Below, one piece after another: positions 1 to 12,000 of a stretch of DNA of 64,000 nt. Both the position numbers and the translations under genes were made by a program. Source of the stretch: Hsuehochloa calcarea (lineage: Eukaryota; Streptophyta; Magnoliopsida; Poales; Poaceae). The notes beneath the pieces are model-generated. The model did not search any database. It was not told where the DNA came from and saw only the letters and a program-made list of their open reading frames with translations. The stretch spans positions 31,709,662 to 31,773,661 of the forward strand of contig CM070604.1 in the NCBI GenBank assembly GCA_036346395.1, read 5' to 3'. Numbering within the stretch: position 1 is the stretch's first letter; each line of letters starts with the position of its first letter.

Positions 1-19
1 ACATAACAGGAGAGATATC
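1..19 (+). mobile_element. Copia LTR fragment, left piece
   Basis: These 19 bases match the copia LTR at about 29943-29961 with two differences. The same LTR resumes at 983, so a solo LTR (20-982) sits inside it. The last five bases, ATATC at 15-19, are the left target-site duplication. The rest of this LTR lies outside the window. Confidence 0.6.
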
Positions 20-982
20 TAATGAGGACAAAACTCTTATGGATACAAGCATATTTGCTATACTTACTGTTCCAATTACAAGAGCTCGTACACTTCACTT
101 AAATTATCAGGTGAGCTCGTTTTTAGGAGTGTCTTTTTATTATATGAACTATATGATGCTACCTAATAATAAAAAATATATTTGTGATGCATCATGTCAC
201 TTTTTGTACAAGCCAAGCAAGAGATCAAGTTGGACATCTTCTAGAATCCAATTCGGCCTCTAGAGACAACCTCGACTTCAAACGAGGATTACTTTCACAT
301 ACGGACTCCGTTTGAGGTCCACGAGGAATTGATTGAAAGCTTATCTCATCCTCTTTCGAATGGATATGGCTTCACCTCTAAATCCCTTCTGTGCACATCA
401 TAATCATCAAAAGAAGGCGTCGCGTCACCTATTTGGGCCAATTTGAGCCCTGTAATCATACCGGAATTGGTCCATACGCTGGCTAACCACCCAAGGGAGC
501 CCATACTATTCATGTGAATAGTACCACTTTCATGAATAGCATTATGAATAGTACTATCCCATTATCTCTTAGCTATGTACGGCTCCGCCTCCCCTATTTA
601 AGGAGTCTGCACCCCTGTAGTTTCCTTGGATTTTATTTAGTTAAAAGTTAGCTTCATTGCAACTTCGTGTATTGACTTGTGTTGATTAGACCAACAATAA
701 TACCACTGCAGATTCCCAACTTTATCAAGTATTTCAATCTTATTTGCAATTTCAGATTGCTTATTATCTTGTTCTTGTGTTTTTCTTCCATAGCATGCAG
801 GAATATACCTTCGTGGTCAGGTCGATTGTGCTTCTAGCAAGGTCAATAATGATCTCGGACTTGGTTCAGTGATTGCCGGGCATATTGGTCGTGTGCGATT
901 GGTAGTCGAATCGTAAGAGTCGTCTCCACCAAAATCGAGTTATCCTTCTCACCGAAAGATCGGGACACCCATTATCGCTTCA
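20..982 (+). mobile_element. Solo LTR of a CRM-like Ty3/gypsy element
   Basis: A 963-bp LTR starts TAATGAGGAC (the canonical TG has mutated to TA) and ends CGCTTCA. It is flanked by a perfect 5-bp duplication, ATATC, at 15-19 and 983-987. It is related along its length to the LTRs at 2042-3045 and 41078-41902, which start TGACGAGGGC and TGATGAGGAC. No internal region is present, as expected after recombination between two LTRs. The first 240 bases still encode the C-terminal tail of pol. CRM assignment is inferred from the related pol sequences at 4159-17258. Confidence 0.8.
39..263 (+). pseudogene. Pol C-terminal tail encoded inside the LTR
   Basis: A 74-codon open frame carries the gypsy pol tail motif ITRAR..LNYQVSSF. 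The matching parts of the LTRs at 2042 and 41078 read RTCDR..LNYQVNSF and MTRARARHLNYEVSSF. In this lineage the last residues of the polyprotein lie within the 3' LTR, so a solo LTR keeps them as an orphan reading frame. The ATG at 39 is probably not a native start. No independent function is suggested. Confidence 0.6.
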
Positions 983-1345
983 ATATCTTTGGGCCCCTTG
1001 ATGTGGTTGGATAAGGAAATTGCATGGCTATGCCACTGGTTGTCGAAGAGTTTGACCACATGAAGTTATCCAATACTCGATCGAGAAAGTATTGAACAAT
1101 CCATGGATTACATAACATCTCACCAGGAGTTCAACTAGATATCGTGAGGCAAAGGGAGAATACATGAGCTGGTCTTTCAGTTCATTCAGACACGGGCTAC
1201 TTGTATGGAGATACGAGCTGATTGTAGGCTAGTCGAACATGATCACTAAGTTGTCAAAATCTGGTCGTAAGGAGTTACGAACTGGCCGAGACAAAATATG
1301 AGCTAGTTGTATAGAGATACGAGCTAGTCGTTAGTGACAAGGGAC
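983..1345 (+). mobile_element. Copia LTR fragment, right piece
   Basis: This continues the LTR begun at 1-19 and aligns with 29960-30315 of the copia LTR at 29436-30963, including repeated phrases such as GGAGATACGAGCTG and TAGTCGAACATG. It starts with the right target duplication ATATC (983-987). The match ends near 1345, where integrase-like coding sequence begins. The rest of the LTR, primer site, gag and protease are missing, so an internal deletion joined LTR to integrase. Confidence 0.65.
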
Positions 1346-2041
1346 ATAATATCGATGTAAAGAATTTTCCGAATCAGGAAGATTTTGTGTGCCCCGTATA
1401 TGCCACTGGAAAATTAATTACTTGACTTTCTGCTCTGAAAATGAAGGATGAAGTCCCTGCATTCTTGGACCGTGTCTAGAGAGACTTTTGCGGTCCTATA
1501 CAGCCCGTGTCAGGGCAATTTAGGTATTTTATGGTGCTCAATGATACTTCCTTGAAATGGTCTCACACATGTTTATTACCTACGAGAAACCATACTTTTG
1601 CAAAGCTAATCTCGAAGATAATTAGAATTGAAAATAATTTCCCTTATCATCATGTGAAGTTCACCAGAATGGACAACGCCGGAGAATTTACTTCAAATGC
1701 ATTTGATGATTATTGCATGACAATGGGAATTAAAGTTGAGCATTCAGTACCGCATGTCCACACCCAGAATAGACTAGCAGAATTGTAATTTACCAACTAC
1801 AAGTTGGGGACACGCAGTGCTGCACGTAGCAGCTCTCATCAATTTTAGACCATTGGCAAATAACATCAATTCACCTATGCAACTAGTGCAAGGGTCAGCA
1901 CTGAAAATTTCTCATCTTCGCATATTTGGTTGTAAGGCTTATGTACCTATACCACCATCGCAATGAACTGCAATAGGCCCTCTTCGAAAGTCTGGGATAT
2001 ACGTTGGTTATGAGACGACATCCATAATCCGGTATCTAGAC
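1346..2041 (+). pseudogene. Ty1/copia integrase fragment (first part of interrupted pol)
   Basis: The longest open piece is 1507-1788 (93 codons). It carries the copia integrase core: FRYFMVL near the first catalytic Asp, the second-Asp motif DNAGEF with Asp codon near 1672, and HVHTQNRLAEL near the catalytic Glu, where the family usually has Gly rather than Arg. Upstream, 1380-1500 reads as the zinc-binding end of integrase with stops. Downstream, 1790-2041 is a frameshifted continuation. The frame stops at the TAGAC target (2037-2041) where the gypsy element inserted, and the copia sequence resumes at 23337. It is non-functional. Confidence 0.8.
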
Positions 2042-3045
2042 TGACGAGGGCATCCCTCCCATGGATACAATCGTGCCTACACACACAACTCATCCACAGC
2101 AAGTGTTACAAGGACCACTTGTTCGAACTTGTGATCGCTAGCTTAATTACCAGGTGAATTCGTTCCAAGGCTTATATATTACTGAGAATAGACCGGTACC
2201 TAATGCAAGTGATTTAATTGTACTTAGAAATATGGGAAAGGATGAAGGAGAGGCATGTGGAAGAGTCATGGACATGCATAGAAGGCATAATGGAGGTCAT
2301 CACATCACTTTGGGTCCGAGTCAAGTAAGAGATCGCGTTGGCTTAGTTCTAAATTCGGATTCGGACTGCCACGATAGTATTAAGTTTAAAAGGGTGTAAC
2401 ATCTTCATACGGACTCTGTTTGGGACGTTCTTGGACTTCATAGAAAGCTTATCAAGTCCACTTTCCAACAAATCTAACCTCATCTTCAAATACCATCCGG
2501 ACTGGACACTATCATCAAAACAATCCATGTCTATTTCTGAGCCCGTGTCAAAAGGGTGTTGCGTCACGTCCAGTTAGGCCCACAGGCCGTGTAACCCTAG
2601 GGGTGTGCGTCCACTTCCCTGGCTACCACCCCTGGTCGTCTCCTCATATAGGAGCCGCAGCCTTTCTTCGCTAGAACTTGGATTTCGTTGAGTTTACATT
2701 TAGCCATTGTGCAAACTTTTGTTGTTTAGTTGTGTTGAACGACCACCTGTCTGGACAGCCTTCGGGATCCTATCTTTGTTTTTCAATACCATTTACACTA
2801 CAATCTTATTCGAAATATTAGATCGCCTACATCTTATTCTTGCTAGTTCTCCGATTGCTCGCAGGGATTGAACTTCGTGTTTAGGTTGATCGCGCTTCCA
2901 GCAAGGTCAATAACATCTCGGAGTTGGTTCAACGATTGCTAAGGCGCAAGCGTCGTCGTACTGTTGTAGTCGGATCACGAGAGGCACCTCCACAAAATTG
3001 ATAGTTATGAATCTCATCGGAAGATTGGGAACCTTGCCTACATCA
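2042..3045 (+). repeat. 5' LTR of the CRM-like gypsy element
   Basis: The 1004-bp LTR starts TGACGAGGGC, ends GCCTACATCA, and is followed at once by a Met-tRNA primer site. It is preceded by target duplication TAGAC. Positions 2154-2399 keep an 81-codon open frame containing the pol tail. The 3' part (2690-3045) is homologous to 22980-23336. Confidence 0.85.
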
Positions 3046-3047
3046 AG

Positions 3048-3059
3048 TGGTATCAGGGC
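3048..3059 (+). other. Primer-binding site (initiator Met tRNA)
   Basis: TGGTATCAGGGC lies two bases after the LTR end. It differs at one base from the usual plant Met-tRNA primer site TGGTATCAGAGC. It fixes the orientation of the element as plus. Confidence 0.85.
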
Positions 3060-4158
3060 TCAAGGTTGCTTAGTGAGAATTTCCAGTATACCATAGATTA
3101 GATTCTTTCTTTACCTACAGCACACAAAAACCAAAAATATAGTAGTAGATCATCCTGTCAATTTTTCTTAGCCTAGCAATTTTTCTTTTCAGTGCATTAC
3201 ATTGTTGAACTTTCAGTTGAATCATCGTGTTCATTGCTAGTCTTAGTGACTTGTTCCTTTAGAGTTTCGAGTTCTGCTCACGTTTGGTCTCACCATTGCG
3301 GTTGGGTTCGATCTGCCATGGCAATGGGATAAAAGGAGGAGAAGGGCACCTACTTCAGCTAGGAGACGGACACACCATCTAGGGAGGCTTTGCCCTAGTT
3401 GATCTAGGATAAGGGAACTCTTCCAAATTCAGAGACAACCAAAATAGCGTGGTAATCGCAAAAAGAAAAGGAAAAAGAAATAACACACACAACTTTTGCA
3501 TACGACCTCCGACTGAGGTGATTCTTGCTCCGTTGGAAAGGAAACGATAAGATAGAGTCAAAAAAGACAAGTCCGGGCCATCCTAGGATTTTATCATACG
3601 CGTACGCACCCGGGCGCCCGCGTGGAAACTTCGACCCCAAAAAATGTTGTTTAGGGCCTCAAAACGGGCCCGCAAACTCAGAAAATTCAAGTTTCTCGGA
3701 ATTTACTCAAATTTGACAGAGCCCTTTTATAAGTGATTCTAAGGTTCCTTGTGAAGACAACATCCTTTTTTGAGCTTTCGAACTCCGTTTGCGACGTTCT
3801 CTAGTTCTCCCGCGCCGTGATTTCGTTTGTATTCTAGGCTCGCGTCTCTAGTACGGTCTAGCCTAGGACCAGCACTAACTGGCATTGAACGATTTTTTTA
3901 GCTTGAATTCTCTAATTTGATTATTGCTACTCTTTGCTACCATACATGAGCCTTTCCAGCTACACCTTTTTTACACCGTACAGGCTGAGCTTCACCTGGC
4001 AATCGTTCCATCCAATCTTTGGAGATACGTTGACACCTTTGGTTGCCGATCACCCCTGTGTGCTTGATAAGAATTCGATAGAAGACTTGAGTATGAGCGA
4101 CTTTTGAACCACCACATCCTAGTAGTTGTTAGGGACATATTCTTGTAATTTGCTAACA
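3060..4158 (+). other. Untranslated leader of the gypsy element
   Basis: About 1.1 kb lies between primer site and gag start. No reading frame here resembles a known protein. It would be the 5' leader of the genomic RNA. Confidence 0.6.
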
Positions 4159-6534
4159 ATGACAGGTTCTGCAGAGCTTTCGGCTGAGGATACATCTCAT
4201 ACTCCTCGTACGAAGGCAATCGTACAACATTTCTGGCGCCTCATGAACGGTCGTACGGAGGGTCTTGAGGAGGATGTTAGGGTCGCGAATGAGCGACTTG
4301 CTGAACTTGAGGGCGCCTAGATTGAGACAAACGCCACGCTCGTCGTGATGGAGAGAGCGCAAGACGTCACTAACACTTCTTTGGCAGGCATTATGGCACA
4401 CCTTGAGAAGATTGCCTAAGCATCCACTGATATTCCCCCTGCTGCGTAGGTAGAGGGACAAGATAAATTCTTTTATGTGGCTGATACCGAGGCCGATGAC
4501 ATGGGTAACCACAACAACGATTGACCTCATTAACAGTTGCATTTTAATCGACAAGGTATGTGACGAGACCCCCCACGAAGTGAGGTACGTGACCACAATA
4601 ATTCTTTTGCTAAGGTTAAATTCATTGTGCCCCATTTTAACAGTAAATATGATCCTGATGGTTATCTTAATTGGGAACTAGTTGTTGATGAAAAATTTGT
4701 TTACCATGACTTTCCTGAGATTAGATGAGTTAGGGCTGCTACTAGTGAATTTACCGACTTTGCTTCTGTTTGGTGGAAAAAATATTTCCGTTAACATCCT
4801 AATAACATACCTAACTCTTGGGAGGCTTTAAAATTGCTTATGAGGTATCGATTTATTCCCTCATATTATGCTCGTGATTTGTAAATAAATTGCAACACTT
4901 GCGACAAGGTACAAAGCATGTGGAAGACTACTATAAAGAATTACAAATTGGTATATTACGTTGTGGTTTTGTTGAGAATGAGGAGGCATCAATGGCTAGG
5001 TTTTTGGGAGGGTTAAATCAAGAAATTCAAGACATCCTTGATTATAAGTATTACAACTCCATTACTAGATTGTTTCATCTTGCTTGCAAAGCTGAATGTG
5101 AATTACAGGGACACCAGACGAGGACACGATCTAACTCTTCTGCAGGTCGCAGAAACTCATGGATGCCACGCACCCCGACTGCCCTGTCCACTATGCCACT
5201 ACCACCTTTATTCTCCAACAACAAGCAGTGCCCTAATACTTCAAATTCAGCACCACGAGTTTCTGAAGCAGCCAAATCAGCACCACAAGCTTCTGCAAAA
5301 CCTCCACTCCGGTTGCTTCGACGGGTGAACTGAGGACCTTCAATGCCATCATTGCAAAGGCTATGGACACATGATGCAGGACTATCCAAACAAGCGCGTA
5401 CTGATTATACGCGATGGTGGTGGGTATTCCCCCTCTAGTGATTTTGATGATGAAACATATGCTATGCTTGCAACTGACCCTGCAGGACATGATGATGAAT
5501 CTGATCATGTGAAGGAATATGTTGGCACCGAAGATGCCCACAAGTATTTGAGCATTATAGTGCAACGCGTACTAAGTGCTCAAGTATCTCGTGCCGAGTA
5601 AAATCAGCGCCATAATTTGTTCCAAATCAAGGGTGTTATCAAGGAACGATCGATTCGCATCATTATTGATGGTGAGAGTTGCAACAATTTGACGAGTATG
5701 GATATGGTGGAGAAGATTTCTTTGCCAACCTACCCTCATCCCCACCTATACCATATTCAATGGTTCAACAACAGTGCTAAGTTGAAGGTAACACGGATGG
5801 TGAGAGTAAATTTTTCTATGGTTCATACCATGATTATGTTAATTGCGACCTTGTTCCTATTCAAACTTGTTCATTGTTATTAGGAAGACCTTGGCAATAC
5901 GATATTGATTGTGTGCATCATTGTAGCAACAATCAATACTCTCTCATGTTCAAAGGAAAGACAATTGTTTTGCATCCTATGTCTGCTAGACAAATTGTTA
6001 AAGATGAACTTGCAAGAGCTAGTAGAGAGAAAAATCTGGAGAATGCTAAGAGCGAAAATCAGATTGTAGCAAAAGAGCTTGAGCAACATAAGAAGAAAGA
6101 ACCTAAATATGCTCATATGAAGAATAAAGAAATTAAATTAAAAGGTGCTAGTTTTCTCGCTACCAAATCTGATATGACTGAATTGGATGCTAGTAATTCT
6201 GTTTGCTATGCATTAATTTGCAAAGAAGCTTTGTTTTCATTTGAGGATATAGCTTCTTCTTTGCCTCGTGCTGTCACTAACATTTTGCAGGAGTATAAAA
6301 AATGTCTTTCCAAAGGACATACCGCCGGGGTTGCCACCGCTTCGAGGGATTGAGCATGAAATTGATTTAATTCCTAGCGCATCATTGCTTAACCGTGCAC
6401 CATACAGGACCAATCCAGAAGAAACTAAAGAAATTCAGCGCCAAGTTCAAGAATTGCTTGATAAAGGGTATGCGCGCGAATCTCTTAGTCCTTGTGTTGT
6501 TTCGGTCATTTTAGTGCCTGAGAAAGACGGATCA
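4159..6534 (+). pseudogene. Gypsy gag, protease and RT start (broken, first part)
   Basis: The ATG at 4159 opens gag, with an early stop at 4318. Gag continues in shifted frames. A good stretch is 4890-5333, with the gag phrase VEDYYKELQIGILRCGF. A zinc knuckle lies at about 5344-5391 (CHHCKGYGHMMQDY), with the last Cys replaced by Tyr. Retroviral-type protease begins near 5617, with the Asp codon at 5668 in IIIDGESCNNL. The linker is 5874-6353, and 6268-6534 starts RT (GLPPLRGIEHEIDLIP, then KDGS). The frame is cut after KDGS by the insertion at 6535 and resumes at 15318. Multiple stops make it inactive. Confidence 0.85.
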
Positions 6535-8815
6535 TGTAATACTCCGATTTATTATAAGGAAGAAAGCACTTAAAAGAGAAATTAGACATAAGAAAAAGGG
6601 GGTTTCTGCAGTTTTTTCGGCAACCTGGTCTTCAGGCCTTGGCCCAGGAGGCCCATGAGGGGCCGGCCACGTATAAAAGGAGGGGAAAACCCTAAAAAAT
6701 ACTGTAGCTACAGTGTGCCATCACTGTTCACGGTACTGTAGCAGTGCCCATGTGGCTCTATCAAGATGAGGAGAAGAGGAGAAAAGGAGAGGAAGCCATT
6801 GGTGGCATCGGCCAAGAGAAGAAGCAAGGAGAAGAGGAGAAGAGGGTGAGGAGAAGAGAGGCCGTCTTCCCCAAGTACCGTTCAACGTCGTCCTACGGGT
6901 CTACAAGGGTAACAAGGACTCCCACTCGCTGTTTGATTGGTTGTAGATGCGAAATTGATCAATAGGTTCGAACCGGTTTGCTGTTCCAGTAGTTCCAGAT
7001 TTGTCCAGAATGTTGCGCGGCCGGTTTCGACCTGTTAGAAGCCGATTTGGAGGTTCTCCCCTTCTTGAGAATTGTAGCCGCGACTCTTAGCTTTCCATAG
7101 CCACCAAGATCACGTGATTCCACCTTACGGTTTAGGAGATATGGTTTTTTTAGTGCGCTCTGTTCTGTTTGTCTGACGAGAAGGAACGGTCGGTTTGTTC
7201 CTCGGTTTTGATCTAGTTAGAGTCCGATTCATAACTTCCACCCAACTAGGTGTTTGTAGGCCTTTAAATTATCTTTCCAGGTTGATAAAGATCACCTCAT
7301 TTGGATCAGTAGATTGAAAGTTACACCATTTTCATTGCTGCTGTTCTGAAAACTGGACAGATTCCTGTCGGTGTTTTCAGTGGTTGTTTAGTCCTCTGTT
7401 TTGGCCGAATCAGAGAACGCTGTCAACTAGAGTTTTGTAGCTTGGTCTGTTAAGAGTAGTTGGGCACTAGTTTCAGGTCTTTTGGAGTTACATATAATTA
7501 ATGGTGATGTTTCTAGTATCGCTGCCAGTTTAGCGGTAATCGGGCTGTTGGGTAAACTTGGTAAAATTGATCTCGTTGTTTGTGTGGGAGAGATAGAGGG
7601 GATGGAAGGGCTCTTGTAGCAATGTCATACCTTGTTATTCTTATTTCGATTATACATTTGTGTAGGCGGTGAGGCGGTGAGTGGAGGGGCATCTTCGTGT
7701 CCTCCTATTACGTCACATCGCGGAAGGCAAGTACCCTATGCTGTTTGGTGATGTTTCCAATTGTTTGCTTGATGTTGGGATAAATTGTGAATGCCTTTTT
7801 CTATCCATCCTGATGTTTATTTCATTTCAAGAAGATGATTCTTGTGATTAAAGAATTAGCATTCATTTCAGTTGTTGCATTCCATTACATGCAACTAACT
7901 TGTGTGGCATCCTTGATATATTATGTTGTGTGGGAATGCATACTCATACTTGTTTACACATGTTGTTGAATGCCATGTGTCTTTTCCACTAATGTGTGTT
8001 ATTCATTCATACCATGAGAAATCATCATATTCATTCATAAAATTCATTATGACCACGGGAGTGGATTCTTTTGGTAAGTCCCATCAATTCCAAGTATGGG
8101 CATTTGAAAGACCCATCAATTCCAAAGCATGGGCATTTGAAAACCCACCATTCCAATGTGGGTAGTGTTGACCACCATTCCAATGTGGCAACTTGGACAC
8201 CCGTGTGAAACGTTCTTCATACGGTGATTGGGTCCCGTGCTTTTCATGGCACGGGCTTAAGTGAACACCGATGGGTGTATCACTCGCTATACCCATAAGC
8301 CGTGATTAGTCCATACCTTCAATGCATTCTTTCATTCCATCCATTCATGTATTCATTCCATTCAATCATATATGTGTTCCAAGATTTGTTCGTAATTCAA
8401 CCGGATTATGTTGTCCACTCTATGTTTGATTATTCTTGTATGTACTTGCTGAGTCTTGACTCACCCTTGCTTTGTATGTTTTAATTAGGTAATTGAGGAG
8501 AAGACAAGGTGATTTGGTGGGGTAGTTCGACTGCTGCACTTCACTTTTATCCAATCGAATAATTATTATTACCTTTCACCAAGCCAACTTGTTAAATAAA
8601 TTTTCAGATTTGTAATAATCCAACTTTGGTATTGCTTGACTGTTCGTGGTATTATATCTGTTCATCCATTCTTTTCCATGAATCTGGTGATCGTTTATTG
8701 TCATTCTTTAGAAATTATTGTTGATTGAATCTGTATAATCCAGCTTTAATGCTATTCTTAGTAGTTTGATAGTTTTACATGACATCTTGGCTTCCGAATA
8801 GCGAGTGGTGTTACA
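6535..8815 (+). repeat. 5' LTR of the LARD-like element
   Basis: It starts TGTAATACTCCG and ends GGTGTTACA. It contains a TATA box (6672-6678), a GA-rich stretch (6764-6866), runs of CATTCAT-type sequence near 8310-8365, and a short hairpin at 8450-8463 (TGAGTC, then GACTCA). A diverged relative is the solo LTR at 57294-59487. Confidence 0.9.
6672..6678 (+). promoter_or_regulatory. LTR TATA box
   Basis: TATAAAA within GGCCGGCCACGTATAAAAGG is about 140 bp into the LTR. The same box is present in the other LTR at 13167-13173. Transcription would start about 30 bp downstream. Confidence 0.7.
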
Positions 8816-9036
8816 GATTAGTATCGAGGCGGGCTTTAGGTCCGTGGTTCATTCAAACATATTAAATTGACACCTTGTGCACATTAGGAGGGGTTGGGTA
8901 AACTGTTGCTTCCGCATTTCAATTGTAGTGACTCGATTAATGAGTCGTTGAATTGTTTTGTGCTATGATGTGTTAATCCATGATATGATGTGTAACCTCT
9001 ATCTATGAAATTATTCTATGATTGTCATGAGATGAT

Positions 9037-9038
<2 letters not shown>

Positions 9039-9095
<57 letters not shown>
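9039..9095. repeat. (TA)n microsatellite
   Basis: 57 bp of uninterrupted TA dinucleotide lie inside the LARD-like internal region. It is likely to vary in length. Confidence 0.98.
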
Positions 9096-9097
<2 letters not shown>

Positions 9098-12000
9098 TAA
9101 TTGATTGCACTAGTTTTGTGTTTCGGTAGCGGACGTTGAGAAGTTGAGTTCGTGGTTGTTGCCCTGGGTTTTGCCAGGCTACACCACTGTTTGTGGTATG
9201 AAATTTGAGAAGTTCTTACCTCTTTTCCATAAGCTCTGTGTTGAGCACGAGCTCATTGATGAAATTGTTGCCTTTCTAGAACTGGTATCTGGTTTCTTGG
9301 TTGTAGTTTCTGGCAGTTCGTGAATTTCTTTTGAATTTGGGGTTAATGAAATAGCAAGCTCCTGTAGGTTTCTGACCGTTCTTTGAACCAATTGGTGTTC
9401 TTTCGATTATTGTGAAATTTCTACTCCACGTGGGCATAGTTCCATTGCAAGATTTATCTTTTCACCAAAGACCTGTTTTACCCCTGTTGGGGAAATTTAA
9501 CTCTTTCGTTCGTTTGGAATCTCGGTATTGGAAGCCTTCTTTTGCAAGTTCTTTATTAAGTGTGTATTGATCTTGCATATTTCTCTTGGGCTGTTTTAGT
9601 AAGTCGTTCTCTTCCTTGATTTTCGAATTTGACAAATTCTTGTCCGGTGGTGATTGATGAATTTCTCTTGGGTTCATGATTTTTGGTAGACGAGTTTAAA
9701 TAGGCCTTTAATGGTACTCCGAAAACATTATTGTTTTCGATCGTTGAATTGCTTTTACTACGAGTGATCTTTGTAAATTGGCAACATTGATATTTTCATG
9801 GTTGTTCCTTCTTTCTCATTGGAAAAGAGCGACCCATTTACTCGTTTGATAGTTTGCATAATGAGAATTCTTGTTACAAGTTCGTTAACACGAAAGCATT
9901 GGCTCAATGTATTCCTTTTGGAACCCTCTCGCTTGTTGAAATTTGATGCATCTCTTTTACAAGAAAAATGCTAAAACCCATTTGTGGTGCTTTGTTGTGA
10001 TTAAGTCGGGGGTGGTATTCAAATAAAATTGTGGGCAACGGGTTTCATTGGTCCCTAGTTGTTTTTTTTTCAAAACAGTTTCTTGTCTTTCTGACTGCTA
10101 AGTTCTCTTTGCTACTTGTAAACGTTATGATTGACAAGATCATTCTTTTTGTAAGAGTCCTATCTCTCTTGTTGTTTAAGGGGACCTGGTTAACCGTTTG
10201 GTATTTTGATAACGGGAATTATCTTCTACTAAGTTTATTGAAGAAATTTCGACTCAGTTCAATTCTTTTGGAGTAGTTGGAGTGTTGGAGTTTATAACCT
10301 CCCTTTGAAAAGGAAGAGTGTCAAGACCCCTTTCTAATGTTTTGTGGTGTTGTGTGAGAGGTTTGTCTCAGCTTTGTGGCATTCGTACTAGGTTCCTTTT
10401 CGAGAACAAGTTGTTATTACAATTCCATTTGATCTTTGAAAATTTCTATAACCCGATTTGTCATGTTTCCTTTAGAAGGTTTATTGATATGATCAATAAT
10501 GTGAGAATAAGGTTGATTCTTTTATAGAGAAAGAAGTTTGACCACCTTTCTTGATGTTTCCAAAATGATTCAATTTGAGTTTTATGTTCATGACCTCTTT
10601 GGAGGTCCAAGTTTATTATGATAAACGAAGTTTGCCGCGAAACGATTTGTTGCAAAGTTATAATGGTTCTTCAGTGATGCGAGCGTTTTGATCTTGAATG
10701 CTCGTTGTTCTTATCTGTAAAGATCCGACATTCTCTTCTTGCGGGGCTTTTATTTTCAATTGTGGACTCCACCTATGTTCAATGAGTTCATTGCCTAATT
10801 GGTTTTCCCCTTGGTTCTGTGTTCATTGCGAGTGGTAAGTGATTTCCCAGTTGGTGAAAAGCGTTTTCACGTGCCTCTTCTTTTGAGAAGTATTCAACCC
10901 ATTCTTTTCGCGTGGGTCTTTCGAAATGTTTTCTAAATGTGGTTGTGAGCTTGATGTTATTACTTGTAGTAAATTGATCGCCTTTGGTGACATCGTTCAA
11001 ATGAGAATATTTCAAGTCTAGCTTTCGCGGTACCTTGGAGATCGCGAATCAACGGGTAACTGAAATCATTTGAATAACTTAAGGAATTGGATTATCCTAT
11101 TGCTTCTTAAAGGTTTCGTGTGATTTAGTCCGAAAGGCTCCTTGGTTTGAGTTCGCAAAGTGAGGTTGCAATCAAAGAAAAATTTCGTCGATCTCTTCGA
11201 GACGAAGTTAACCCATGTTGCTTTTCGTGAAATCCTGTAAAGGGAAATGTTTCGAGTTTTGTGGTCGCAATCATTTGGATCCGTGTTTTCCTGTGTAGAC
11301 GGTTTGCTCCGAGCGAATTTGACCTGTTGAAGGATTTTATTGATTCTTGATTTGATCTTGTGGTTATTTGAATCATTTCTAACTTGTTGCTCTTCCCGCT
11401 CAAGAGATGTCGAGTTTCAATCGCAGTATCTTTCTTTCGTATCGGCGGTTATTTGCTAATCACTTTTAGGGATGTGTTCCCTCAACTGTGAACTCAATTT
11501 CCATTTTTTTTTTCCAAAGTCACCTTTATCAGAATATTCCTTATGGTTTCTTGCTCGCCGTGATGAGCAACGTCTGTCTGTGTGATTAAACTTATCTTTG
11601 TTCGCTTCTTCCTTTTGAGAAAGGATCACAGTTCTGTGTTGCAAAGTGATTGCAAAGTGTAAGTTTGACCACTGTTTAGTGGTGGATGAGTAATCGTAGT
11701 GGTGATATTTTTCTACCAAGTTATCGGAGGAGTAGTAGAATGTGAAATGATTTTGATCTGTATCCCTTGGAGGGAAAATTGATTCACCTGAGATGTTTGA
11801 CTTCGAAGTAAGTCTGAAAAGTGTTACGGCTGATAAACACCTGGTATAGTGAAATTCCAGAACTTCAATTCAGGATTGAAAGGTTTGTGATTATCGGAGG
11901 TACGGAAACCTTGATTGAACTTATAGAGTAACGCAATTGGATAGCAATGCGAGATGGTGGGGGTGAATTCTGATGATGTCAATGAGTGAGTATGTTAGAA

